From Streptomyces thinghirensis (GTDB lineage: Bacteria; Actinomycetota; Actinomycetia; Streptomycetales; Streptomycetaceae), in the NCBI GenBank assembly GCA_021502835.1, contig JAKFGP010000033.1:1-64000 (forward strand): a stretch of 64,000 nucleotides of DNA. The letters are read 5' to 3'. The notes below the pieces were generated by a model. It saw nothing but the letters and a program-made list of their open reading frames with translations. It searched no databases and had not been told where the DNA came from. A program made the translations under genes and the position numbers. Positions 23,503-35,979 of this stretch are shown here, piece after piece (position 1 is the first letter of the stretch; the number at the start of each line of letters is the position of its first letter).

Positions 23503-23625
23503 CCGCACGCCGGCTCGGGCCGGTCGGAACCACACCTGCCCCGACGAGGCCCGCACCGCACCACACCATCAGTACCGCGCGGCAGCCGTGCCCCGGTGCA
23601 TCCGTCCCCTCGAAGGAGTCACGTC

Positions 23626-24058
23626 ATGACGTCCCCCACCACGGCCGCGCCCTCCCGCTGCCACATCGACGGTGAAGTCCCGGGCGACCGCCGTCGCCGC
23701 CGCGACCGTCGCGGCCGCCCTCGTCTGGGCCCTCGGCAAGGCATTCGGAGCCGAGTACGAGGTCGCCCAGGGTGACGGCAAGGACCCGATGGACGTCAAC
23801 GTCGGCCTCGTGATCGTGTTCGCGCTGATCTCCTCGCTGCTCGGCTGGGCGCTGCTGGCCGTGCTGGAGAAGTTCGCACGACCCAAGGCCGCCACGATCT
23901 GGGTAGTCGTCGCCACGGTCGTCCTGGTCGCCTCGTACGGCATGGTCTTCTCCGCCGACACCACCGGAGGCACCAAGACGGCGCTGGCGCTGGTCCACAC
24001 CGCGGTCGGCGCCGTACTCATCCCGATGCTGTGGCGGAGCGCCCGCCGCGGCGCCTGA
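23626..24058 (+). CDS. Small four-helix membrane protein (DUF6069-like)
   Basis: ATG 23626 preceded by GAAGGAG; about 140 aa. After a short Ser/Thr/Ala tail (frameshift near 23661) come four hydrophobic stretches: VAAATVAAALVWALGKAFG, VGLVIVFALISSLLGWALLAVL, ATIWVVVATVVLVASYGMVF and TALALVHTAVGAVLIPMLW. The pattern matches actinobacterial DUF6069 proteins; function is unknown. It could be co-transcribed with the exporter, 124 bases upstream. Confidence 0.75.
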
Positions 24059-24060
24059 CC

Positions 24061-24080
24061 GGGCCGGCGCGAGCCGGCCC
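24061..24080 (+). terminator. Hairpin terminator, 8-bp perfect stem
   Basis: Stem GGGCCGGC / GCCGGCCC with GCGA (GNRA) tetraloop, beginning two bases after the TGA of the small membrane protein gene. It has no T-tract, as is usual for actinomycete terminators. Confidence 0.7.
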
Positions 24081-24318
24081 GACCAAGCGCGAGCCGTGCC
24101 ACTGCTCGGCTCGCTCCTGGAGGGTGATACCCCCGTCCCCCTCCACGCGGTCCGTCGTTCTCCCGGTCACCCGGGCGGACGGCGGACCTCCGCGTGTCCG
24201 CCCCCCGTCCGATGGCCGCGCGATTGCCGGGCCGTTGCCACACCGATGCGACGCTCACGCCCCGACCAGCTCCGTGGGCCCACCCGGCGCTGGAAGACAA
24301 GGGGGCTGAGGACGGGCG

Positions 24319-24934
24319 ATGGGACGCAGAGGGACGGGTGGAGACGGAGCCGGGCGACCGGCCCGGCAGGCCGGGACCGCGGTCCGGGCATGGTGCTCGG
24401 TGCTGGTGGTGGCGGCGGTGGTGACCGCCGTCCTGGGGACCACCTTGTGGCGTGAGCGCTAGGGCGCGGCCGAGTCCCGGCCCGCCGCGACCGCCCGGCT
24501 CGGTGGACTCGACGCCGCACCCCGGCCCAGCCGGCTGGGCCGCCATGACACACCACGAGATGGACGGCCAGAACGGGTACCAGATGCCCTCGGCGATGAT
24601 GCCGGGGGCGCCCGAGGGCGACGACATGCGGCTGGGCATCCCCATCACCCTGACGAACAGCGGCGACGAGCCGCAGCGGTTCGATCTCGTTCCAGGAGTT
24701 CTCCCTGGCCGGCGGAGAGAAGGGCGACGTCCGGAAGCTGCACTCCGACACCCTGGGGCAGCTGCCCAGGCTCAACGCGGGCAGCGCGGTACGCGGCGTC
24801 CTCTACTTCGACGTGGACCCCCGAGGGCGGGCGATCCGCCTTTCCTCCTCACCTGGACGCGCGACGGCGACTCCCGGCGGATGACTGTCCGGATGCCGGG
24901 TGGGACCCCCGAAGGGCACCAGCACGGCTCCTGA
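24319..24934 (+). CDS. Membrane-anchored Met/His-rich extracytoplasmic protein
   Basis: About 200 aa. The N-terminus is a basic segment then one TM helix (AWCSVLVVAAVVTAVLGTTLW, about 24388-24453). After a frameshift near 24460 comes an extracellular domain with a Met/His-rich stretch (MTHHEMDGQNGYQMPSAMMP, from 24545), then a beta-rich domain (IPITLTNSGDEPQRFDL, VRGVLYFDVDP, TWTRDGDSRRMTVRMPGGT) reminiscent of DUF4352-like folds. Met/His motifs suggest copper binding. It precedes a His-rich-loop membrane protein and a multicopper oxidase, so it may deliver copper to or anchor that enzyme. This function is inferred. Confidence 0.6.
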
Positions 24935-24979
24935 CCTCCCGGTTCCTCGGCTCCCACCAACCGACAAGGAGAACCCGCC

Positions 24980-25623
24980 ATGCGCCAGCCACCGGCTGCG
25001 TCCGCAGTCGGGCCGGACGACTGGGCGGGCCGCCGGCCCACCCGCCAGAGGCCGGCCGGACCATTCCGTCCTCGCCACCCTGGGCCGCCACTTGGGCCTG
25101 ATCACCGTGCTCGCCGTGGGCACCGTGTCGTGGCAGTACCTGGCCGTCTTCCCGGCCGGCGGCGGCCTGGCCGCCCACGCCCTACTTCCTGGCCGACCTG
25201 GCCCTCGCGCTGTACACGGCCGCAACCGCCGTCCTGCTGGTCCAGTGGGCCGCGCGCATCCTGGGCCTGCGCTCCGGTGACCGTTGGGAGAAGCTGGTCC
25301 TCGCGAGCTCCCACCGCCCTCGCCATGACCGCCCTGTTCGTGCCGTTCGCCATGGCCCAGGCCTTGCTGCACCGGGTGATGGGTGGCGCCGGCGGCGGGT
25401 CATCACCACGGCGCGGAGTCGCTGCCGGGCAGCGGCGTCACGGGCCTGTTGGAGTACGGCGCGGCCCAGGCCGCCCAGGTGGAGATCGCGATCCTGGTGC
25501 TCGCCCTGCTGGGCAGCGTTCCGGCCGCGAAGCGGCGTTCACCGGGCCGCTGGACGGGACTCCGCCTCCAGGACCGGTCGGAGCACCCCTCGCCCGCACG
25601 CGGCCGCGCGCGCGCGCCGCCGA
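24980..25623 (+). CDS. Membrane protein with His-rich loop, upstream of multicopper oxidase
   Basis: ATG 24980 after AAGGAGAAC. After a hydrophilic N-terminus there are about four TM segments: LGLITVLAVGTVSWQYLAVF, YFLADLALALYTAATAVLLV, TALAMTALFVPFAMAQALLH and AQVEIAILVLALLGSVPA. Between the third and fourth is a loop with Met and three consecutive His (MGGAGGGHHHGAESL, about 25380-25420). The 3' end is unclear because of indels; I place it before a Sec-type signal near 25624, but it might instead be fused to the oxidase. Function unknown; the His loop suggests metal handling together with its neighbours. Confidence 0.55.
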
Positions 25624-28600
25624 GTGCGCCTCGCCCTCGTCACCCGCGCTGTCGGCGGGACTTCTGGTGCCGGCGGGCGGGGCCACCGCCCGGCCAAGCG
25701 CGCAGGAGACGGCCGGTACCGGAGGCTGCGCGACCGCGCCCCAGCGTGAGTTCGACGTCAGCGCGATCAACGTCGACATCACGGTGGACCGGTTCGGCGA
25801 CCACGACCCGTACGGAATGATGTACGTGCTCGACGACCGGCTCGAGGCGGTACGCGAGCAGGAGGCGGCTCTGCTGCGCGCCGCGAAGCTGCCGAAGAAC
25901 GACCCCACCGCCGCGAAGGTGTCCGTCGGCCTCGGCCGGGACCCGATCCAGCCCCTGGTGATCCGTGCCCGGCTCGGCGAGTGCGTCGTCATCAACCTCA
26001 CGAACAAGCTGGACACGGCGCCGCGCAGCGCTCGTTCCGGCAACCCGGCGATCGTCCAGCCCGGCGGCATCCCGTCGGTCTCGGTCGACATGGCCGGCGT
26101 GGCCACGACGCGGCCGGCGGCGCGGGCGGGCAGGCCGTGGGCAAGAACCCGGAGTCGGTGATGGCCGAGCCGGGGCAGACCAAGCAATACCGGTACTACC
26201 TGGATCCTCTGATGGGCGAGGGGTCCAAGGTGTTCCGCAGCGGTGGCGAGTCCACCCAGATGACCGTGCACGGACTGTTCGGCACGCTGATCGCCGAGCC
26301 GGCCGGGGCCCGCTGGTACGACCCGCAGTCCGGAGAGGACCGGACCGACGACACCTCCTGGAGCAACTGGGAGGCGATGATCAGGCCACCCGGCGGGATG
26401 TCCTTCCGCGAGTTCACCCTGATCTACCACGAGGTCGGTGACGAGGCATTCAACCTCCGGCGGCCGCTGCGGGAGAACGACGAGGGTGTCCCCTTCGGCG
26501 GGGACGACGGCAAACCCCACGGCGATCAGGTGCAGTACGGGCGGCCGCTGCCGATGATCGACACCCGGCCCCGTCCCCGGCCGTCCCCAACGAGGGCGGC
26601 GGCGGCACCGCTTCGTACCGTCCGGGCAGCAGGGCGATCAACTACCGCAGCGAGCCGTTCCTGCGTCGGACGCAGCTGGAGGCCGCACGCGGCGCCGCCG
26701 TGCAGCGGGCCAACCAGTCCCCTGGCCTACAGCTCGTACAGTTACGGCGATCCGGCCACGCCGATGCCCCGGTCGTACCTTGGGCGAGCCCACCAAGACC
26801 CGGCTCGTGCACGCCGGCGTGGAGCAGCTCCACGTCCACCACGTGCACGGCGGCGGCACCCGCTGGCGGCTCAACCCGGGAGCCGACGACACGGCGATGG
26901 ACTCGGGACTGACCAAGACGCCGATCCAGAAGGCCAAGTCGGTACGGCTCGACTCGCAGACCGTCAGCCCGCTGGAGTCGTTCAACCTGGAGCACGAGTG
27001 CGGCGCCGGCGGCTGCCAGCGAGGCCGCCGGGCGACTTCCTGTACCACTGCCACATATCCCAGCACTACGTCACCGGTATGTGGGGTCTGTGGCAGGTGT
27101 TCGACACCGCACAGCCGACCCTGGGCCCCACTGCCCGGCCGGGCGGCCGCACCGAGGCGGTGAACTCACGCGGGCCTGCTGGGCACCACGATCCTGGGCA
27201 AGAAGGTCGTTCTGGCCAAGGACCTGACCGATACCGGGAGACAGACCGCCCTGGAAACCCTCGTGGAGGGCGCGCTGCCCCCCGCAGGGTGCGCGCTGGC
27301 AGCGTGAGAGCGGCCCCGACCCCGACGACGCCACGGTGTGGGACTGGCGCAAGGGAGGCACCGACGAGGCACCGGTGTACCAGGGTGAACCCGAGACCTC
27401 AGCGGTATGGGCCAACTACCGCTCGCCCAGTCCGGGGAGCGGCCGGAGATTCAGTTCAATCCACTCACCGGCAGACCCGCCTACCCCATGCTGAGGCCCC
27501 ATCTGGGCCAACGCCCACCCTTCGCGCCCAACGGACACGCCGGCGCACCCGGCGTGGGAGAGACCACCTCGGCCGAACGTCCCGGGGCGCTCTGCCCGAA
27601 GGGATGCCAAGGTGCGGGACTTCGACGTGACCGCGATCGCGGTACCGATTCGGGCCACGGCCAGGGAACGGGACGAGAACGGTGAGATCTACGTCCTGAA
27701 CCAGGACAAGACCGCTGTGCTCGACGGTCGCAAACCCGTCGATCCCCTGGTGATCCGCTCCAACGTCGGAGACTGCGTGGCCATCACCTCGGCAGCGAGC
27801 TGAAGGCGTCCGTGCAGGCCAAGGCGAACATGCACACACACCTCGTGCAGTTCGACCCGCTCGCCTCGGACGGAGTCGTGGCGGGGTTCGCCTTCGAGCA
27901 GGCGGTGTTCGACGCCTCCAAGGAGGGCCGGACCCTGGTTTCCCAGGACGCCCCCGACAAGGTGACCGTCTCCCGGATCGGACAGCTGCGCACGGGGGTC
28001 TCCATCGCGGTCGGTGTCGGTCGGGAGGACATCGAGATCCGGACGATCACGGCGATCGACGGCGACCAGCTCACCTTCGACCGGCCGCTGGAGCACACGC
28101 ACGCGGCCGGCTCTCCGGTCACCGTCGAGTTCGTCCAGTACCGCTGGTACTCCGACGTCGACTCGGGAACCGTCTTCTGGCACGACCACGTCGCCGGCAT
28201 GACCTCCTGGGCGCGGGGGCTGTTCGCCGCGCACATCGTCGAGCCGAAGGGATCGGAATACCGCGACCCGGTCACCGGCGAGGAGGTCGAGAGCGGCCCC
28301 GTCGTGGACATCGTCAACCGGTCCGGCGGGTCGGTGGGCTACGGCCAGTCCGGCTCGTTCAGGGAGTACACGATCTTCCTGCACAACGGGCGAAGAGGAA
28401 GAGGGGAACTGCACGAACCACCCTCGGCCACCGGGCTCAATCCGTTCAACCAGGGACAGGAGTGCGAGGAGGGGCTCCATCAACCTCAGAGCCGCCCCCT
28501 GGGGGAGCGGACCCCACCGGGCGCGACCCCGGCCGACCCGAAGACCACCGACCAGCGGCAGGAGTACAACGGAGCGCGCTGCCGCAACGCCACCAGCAGA

Positions 28601-30357
28601 GCGCCCTACACGCCGGGAAGCCCCGACGCGACCACCGCACGTGCCACGGTGACGACCGTCGATCCGTACGCCTTCTCGTCGGTGAAGTACGGCGACCCGG
28701 ACACCCCGCTGCTACGGGCCTACGCCGGCGACCCGGTCGTGGTGCGCACGGTCGGGGTCAACGACCGCGGTGAGGGCACTACGCATCCAGGGTCACCGGT
28801 TCCGGTTCGAACAGCTTCAACGGTGACGGGCAGTTGACGGACACCGCGACCACGGGAATCTCCGAACGGGCCGACTACGTGCTCGACGGCGGCGCCGGCG
28901 GACCCACCGCGAGCCCGGGTGACTACCTGTACTACTCCACCCGGACCTTCGCCCTGGAGAGCGGAGCCTGGGGACTCTTCCGCGTCCACGACAAGCGGCA
29001 GAGTGACCTGCGTCCACTGCCCGGAAGTCCCGCGCCCCGGCCGGGGACGGCTTCCCCGGCAGAAGGCGGCCGCGGGGGACACCCAGCGACCAACCGGGGC
29101 CCGACCCCCTGCCCGCGCGCCGCGCGGACGGCGGTGTCGACACCGCGGTGGTCACCTCGACGGCCGAGACCTGTCCGAAGCGCGCCAAGAGGCGGCACTA
29201 CGCGGTGTCGGTGTTCGACCAGTCCCTGCCGACCGCGCCGTTCCCGGACACCGGCGGCGTCGTCTATGCCCCTCACGTCGGACGTGGCCGCCGTGAAGTC
29301 GGGCACCAAGCCCGTCGAGCCCCTGGTGCTGCGGGCCAACAAGGGGGACTGTCTGACCATCACGCTGAAGAACGAGACCTCGCCCGACTCCTTGTACGGC
29401 GGACGCCGGGGCCGGACTCGACCTGTCCAAGCTGGCCCGCAACCAGCAGCTCTCGTCCGGTTCCGCCGTGGGTCTCAACCCGGACACCACGGTGCCAGCG
29501 GGCGGGACGATCACGTACACCTTCCACGCGGACAAGGAACTCGGCTCCTCGCTGTTCCAGAACCTGGGCAGCCCGGCCTCCCTTGCGGCACGGCGCCTAC
29601 GGCATGCTGATCGTCGAGCCCAGGGGGCTCCCGCCTGGTTCGACAGCAGGACCGGCGCCAGGCTCGGCCCGACCAGGACCAGCACCGAGGCGATCATCCG
29701 GGTCAAGGGGCGCGCGTTCCGGGAGTTCGCGCTGACGATGCAGAGCACCGACCAGCACTACTCCCGCAGCATCACCCCCTACGGTGACCAGGTGGCGGGC
29801 AACGGGCTCAACGAGTCCCGACGCCTTCCTGCGGCCGGTCGCCCCGGTCCCCGGCGCGCCACCTGGCACGGGGAACAACGGAGGAACCTTCGACAAGGCG
29901 TACAACCACGTCAACTACCGGAGCGAGCCTTTGACGGTACGTCTGGGACTGACGGCCAGCGTCAACGACTTCAGCAAGGCGGAGATCGTCGGGACTTACG
30001 GGGGAGCCTTCGGCTCATCGGTACACGGTGATCCGGCCACCCCGGTGTTCCGGGCCAACTCCCGGGATCCGGTGAGTGTTCCGGGTGGGAGTGGGCGCCT
30101 CGGACCAATTGCACTCCTTCACCGTCGGAGGGCACAGCTTCCCGCTCGAACCGGGCATGAAGCGGTCGCAGATGATGTCCGCCCGTACGATCACCGCGGG
30201 GAGACGATCGACGCGTGGGTGGGCCGCGCCGGCGGCCGGAACGGGAATCCGGGCGACTACCTGTTCCAGGACGCCCGAATGCCCTCGCGGCGGCCGGCAT
30301 GTGGGGATATTCCGGGTACTGCCACCCCAAGCGAAGGGCGGCCCGGCACCCCTGTGA
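25624..30357 (+). CDS. Giant secreted multicopper oxidase, six cupredoxin domains
   Basis: About 1,575 aa if read through roughly 15 indels; start taken as GTG 25624 because it gives a Sec signal (RLALV, LSAGLLVPAGGATA). Three repeated cupredoxin pairs are seen; each starts with a PLVIR/LVLRANxGDCxxI strand (about 25951, 27745, 29317) and ends with a GxWGxxxV segment. Four copper HxH motifs are visible: HVHHVH 26831-26848, HCH 27046-27054 (followed by ISQHYVTGMWG, the type-1 ligands), HTH 27833-27841 and HDH 28181-28189. The last pair lacks Cys/His ligands and is structural. Six domains and this size recall the manganese oxidase MnxG rather than laccases. Stop TGA 30355-30357. Substrate unknown. 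Confidence 0.75.
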
Positions 30358-30391
30358 GCAATTGAGGGTCATCCGACGATGACCCGGAACA

Positions 30392-30423
30392 GCGTCCCCG
30401 GCCCCGAAACGGGCCGGGGACGC
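30392..30423 (+). terminator. Strong hairpin terminator, 13-bp perfect stem
   Basis: Arms GCGTCCCCGGCCC and GGGCCGGGGACGC flank the loop CGAAAC, 35 bases after the multicopper oxidase stop. It ends the upstream operon. Confidence 0.85.
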
Positions 30424-30575
30424 TGCATTCCACCACGCGGACGCGTGACGCGCCGCTGTGATTCCCGAGACCGGAGCGCAATGCGAATTGAGGGGGATGA
30501 GGGGGGATGCCCAACGCATTCTGCTGTCCATAAAGTTCCCTCGATCACGCAAGGGACATGGGGACGGGGAGAACT

Positions 30576-32140
30576 TTGATCAGCAGAAGGTCACTCATCC
30601 GGGCCGGCGCGGGAGCCGGACCGGCGGTCGCGGCCGTCGGTGCGGGCACCGCGCCCGTAACCGCCGGGTCCCGCGACAAGTGGAACCGGCTCCGCTCGGC
30701 GATCCAGGGCGACGTGGTGCTGCCCTCCGACGACGGCTACGCCCTCGCCAAGCAGGGCAGTTCATCCAGTACGACGCGATTAATCCGGCGGCCATCGCCT
30801 TCTGCGGGACGCCCCAGGACGTGCGCACCTGCGTGCCTGTTCACCCAGGTGTGCGGTCTCCCCCTGCGCGTGCGCAGCGGCGGGCACAACCTCAACGGCT
30901 GGTCCACCGGCGAAGGACTGATCATCGACGTCGGCCGGATCGCGCACACCACGGTCACCGGCCGTACGGTGCGGGTCGGCCCCGGTTCCCAGTCCGTCGA
31001 CGCCCTGTCCGCCCTAGCACCGCTGGGGTTGCAGCTCGTGACCGGGACATGCCCGACGGTCCGGGCCGGCGGGTTCATCTCCGGCGGTGGCGTCGGCTTC
31101 CAGGACGCGCCCGTTCGGTACCGCCTCCGACCAGGTCGTCTCGGCCAAGGTGGTGCTCGCCGACGGCCGCGATCGTCAACTGTCTCCGCGACCTCCGAGC
31201 CCGACCTCTACTGGGCGGTGCGCGGTGGTGGCGGCGGCTACTTCGGGATCGTGGTGGACTTCGAGGTCCGTCCCGTCGAAGCGCCGCGCATGGTCACGTA
31301 CAACACTCTGTGGTCCTACGAGGACGCGCCGGCCGTCATAGCCGCCCTGGCAGGCCTGGATGCTCGAGGCCTCCAGAAAGCTGGGCTCCTCACTGTTCGT
31401 CCTGCCGCCGGGCGGCGGCGCCTGCTCGGCGAACCGCTCATCAGGATCTACGGCGGCCATCACGGAACCGAGGCCAGACGGCCGCGGCGCTGGCGGAACT
31501 CACCGAGCGGGCCGGCGTGCAGCCGGTCAGCAGCACCACGCACGACGACGGTTTCAGCGAGGCGATGAAGAGCCTGTACGGGTGCGGTGAGCTGACGCTC
31601 GACCAGTGCCATCGTTCCGGCAGCCAGCCCGGTGCGCAGCTCTACCGGACGCCCTACCAGCAGCAGAGCTTCCGGCTCAGCGACCGCGCGGCAGGCTCGG
31701 CCGAGATCAGCAACCTGGTCGCCGCGTACGACGCCCAGGCCGCCGAGATCCCTTCCGTTTCATCCAGGCCTTCGCGCTCGGTGGAGCGGCCAACGACGTC
31801 GCGCCCGGAGCGAGTGCCTACGTGCACCGCAGTGCCCAGTTCCTCATCGGCTTCCAGTCCTTCGACCTCAACCCGCAGCCCGCGCCCGAGGTCGTGGCCC
31901 AGCATGCCGCCTGGACGGACCGGGCGGCGGCGGCGCCTCACCCCGCTGGCCAGCGGCTCGTACACATCAATTTCCCCAGCTCCCGGCTGAACAACGACTG
32001 GGGCCGCGCCAACTACGGTGCCAACTACACCCGGTTGCGCGCGGTGAAGCGCAGGTACACGACCGGTGGGGGGTCTTCGACCACCCGGGTGGCGTGGCCT
32101 GGAGCCGGCCGGGCGACGACCGGGAAGGCCCAGGCGGTAG
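30576..32140 (+). CDS. Secreted FAD-linked oxidase, berberine bridge enzyme family, Tat signal
   Basis: TTG start at 30576 after GGGGAGA gives a twin-arginine signal (ISRRSLIRAGAGAG). Family length about 510 aa. PCMH-type FAD domain: RSGGHN with the covalent-FAD His at 30895-30897, and GTCPTV with the second covalent Cys at 31050-31052, so bicovalent FAD is expected. GGGxGF and a DLYWAVRGGGGGYFGIV motif follow. The C-terminal BBE motif is NFPSSRLNNDWGRANYGANYTRLRAVKRRYDP, ending about 32140; the exact stop is uncertain. Such exported oxidases perform late, extracellular alcohol or ring oxidations in several antibiotic pathways (for example TamL), which is a plausible but unproven role here. 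Frameshifts near 30765, 30832, 31108, 31170, 31365, 31475 and others. Confidence 0.85.
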
Positions 32141-32183
32141 TGTCCGCCCGGGGCCTTCCGGTCGTCCTGGCCGGGAGGTGGTC

Positions 32184-33959
<1,776 letters not shown>

Positions 33960-34239
33960 CTGAAATTTCCCTCGTGACGCGCCTCGTTCGGACTGGATCG
34001 GCCGTCGGGGACCGGGGATTTCACGCCTTCCCCACTGCCGGGCAGTTCGCTGCCCACACTGACTATTCTCCGGACCGGTATCGACGAACTCCCCTACAAC
34101 TCCCCCTAGGCCACCACTTCGCCTAGCCCGGCCTCGTCGCCGGCCATCGCTCCCCGGTGCCCGCTGCCGCATAGCGTGGCCGATGTGAAAGAGCTCCACT
34201 CCTCCGAGAGACCAGAAACGAAATTGATCGAGGGGCTCC
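33960..34239. promoter_or_regulatory. Divergent intergenic region, P450-yceI / AHBA operon
   Basis: 280 bases between divergent starts, so promoters for both operons must lie here. Composition is slightly lower in GC than its surroundings near 34050-34080 and 34200-34240. I see no convincing operator or riboswitch. Confidence 0.5.
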
Positions 34240-34740
34240 GTGAAAAAACTTCTTCTGCTCAACGGCCCCAATCTCAGGATACTCGGAGAGCGTGAACCCA
34301 GAGATCTACGGGACAGCCACACTCGCCGATGTCGAGGAATCCGTCGCCAAGACGGTCGCGGACGCCTGGCTGGCGCGTGGTCGCCGTACAGCGCGCGAGG
34401 TCCAGGGCGAACTCATCCAGACGATCCAGGACAACTACGAGACAGAGCCGGGACCATCGTGAACCCCCGCGCGCGCTGATGATCGCGGGCTTGGAGTCTG
34501 CGCGACGCGCTCGCGAGCTACCCCCGGCCGTGGATCAGAGGTTCACCTCTCCAACGCGTCTGGGCCCGGGAGAGCTTCCGGCACGAGTCCCGTACGCTCG
34601 CCCGCTTCGCCGAGCGAGCGTCCTCGCGCCGGCCTCGGCGCCGACGGCTACCGGCTCGCCGCACAGGCGTTGCTGGCTAGGGACCGCTGGCTGGCCGCGT
34701 CCGTATCACCGGCTCCCGGCTCGCCGGCGACTTAGGCACG
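34240..34740 (+). CDS. rifJ: Aminodehydroquinate dehydratase (type II DHQase fold)
   Basis: GTG start gives MKKLLLLNGPNLRILGEREPEIYG, the unmistakable type II dehydroquinase N-terminus; TATLADVEESVAKTVA follows. The usual HxN..GE and INPAA motifs are present only in damaged form (EGELIQTIQ, TIVNPAA) because of several indels near 34292, 34375, 34448 and 34500. EVHLSNVWARESFRHES near 34530 completes the active-site lid region. It would convert 5-deoxy-5-aminodehydroquinate to aminodehydroshikimate, the AHBA synthase substrate. The stop is not certain (about 34735). First gene of the AHBA operon. Confidence 0.85.
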
Positions 34741-34771
34741 TCCGACGAGGAACTATCCGGGAGAACTCATC

Positions 34772-35979
34772 ATGCATGCCGACGCACGTCTGATCCCCGA
34801 ATTCCCGGCGTGGCCCCAGTTCGGCGACGCGGAGCCGGACCAGCCTCATCCGCTCTCCTGGAGCAGGGCCAGTGGTGGCGCATAGGGGGCCGTAAAGTCG
34901 ACACCTTCTGACCACTGAGTTCACCGCCGATTACCACCCGGCGCCGCCCGTTCGCTCGCCGGTCACCAACCGGCACACGCGCCCTGGAACTCGCTCTTCA
35001 GGTGCTGGGCGTGGGCCCGGGTACGGAGGTGATCGTCCCCGCCTTCACCTTCATCTCTCCTCGTCGCAGGCGCTGCACTTCTGGGCGCCGTCGCCGTACC
35101 GGTCGACGTCACCCCCGGCACGTACTGCCTCGACCTCGCCGCGACCGAAGGCCCGCACTCCCCCCGCACGCGGGCGATCCATGCCGGTCCACACGGCCCC
35201 GGCCACTTCGCGAACGCTGGACGGAGCTCGCGAAGATACTCCGAGGCAGCCGGGGTGCCGCTGATCCAGGACGCCGCGCACGCCGCCACGGTGCCTCGGT
35301 GGCGCGGCCAGCGCGTGGGGAGCCTGGACTCCGTGGCCGCGTTCAGCTTCCAGAGCCCGGCGCAAGCTGATGACGGCGGGCGGGGGCGGCGCCGTGGTCT
35401 TCCCCGAGGGAGAAGTACGCCGAGATGTACGAGGAGGCCTTCCTCCGGCCAGCTGCCGGCCGCCCCCGCGCCGACCGCCGCTACCTGACGGCACCTCCGG
35501 CTCCAACTTCCGGATGAACCGAGTTCGGTGCGGCGGTGCTGCGCGCGCCAGCTGGACCGCCTCGCGGGCCAGATCGACACCCGGGAACTGCGGGCGCCGA
35601 TGCTGTCCGCCCTGCTGGCCGAGATACCCGGCGTCGTCCCGCAGGCCCGCGACGAGCGGGTCACCCGCAATCCGCACTACATGATGATATTCCGGATCCC
35701 CGGCCTCGACGAGTTCCGGCGCAACGACCTGGTGGACCGGCTGATCGAGCGCGGGCTGCCCGCCTTCGCGGCCTTCCGGGCCGTCTACCGCTCGGAGGGC
35801 TTCTGGGAGACGGCCGCTCCCGACCTGACGGTGGACGAGCTGGCCGCCCGCTGCCCCAACACCGAGGCCATCTACAGCGACTGCGTCTGGCTGCACCACC
35901 GCACTCTGCTCGGCACCGGGGAACAGATGCACCCGGACAGCCGAGATCGTCGCCGACCACCCTGTGGCCCGGCAAGTGA
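34772..35979 (+). CDS. rifK: AHBA synthase (PLP-dependent)
   Basis: ATG 34772 (MHADARLIPEFPAWPQFGDAE); stop TGA 35977-35979, about 390 aa. DegT/DnrJ/EryC1 fold: GQWWRIGGRKVDTFE, GTHALELALQVLGVGPGTEVIVPAFTFI, IQDAAHAHG, and the PLP-lysine segment FSFQ..KLMTAGGGGAVVFPEGE near 35345-35410, whose lysine codon region carries indels. It aromatises aminodehydroshikimate to 3-amino-5-hydroxybenzoate and is the marker gene for ansamycins. The C-terminal motif CPNTEAIYSDCVWLHHRTLLG is also conserved in AHBA synthases. The next gene's start overlaps its stop (GTGA). Frameshifts near 34905, 35060, 35180-35290, 35420 and 35525. Confidence 0.95.

Noticed and set aside
25624..30357. Phenoxazinone synthase or ordinary laccase
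   Set aside because: Those have two or three cupredoxin domains and about 500-640 residues. Here three cupredoxin pairs and roughly 1,575 residues are seen.
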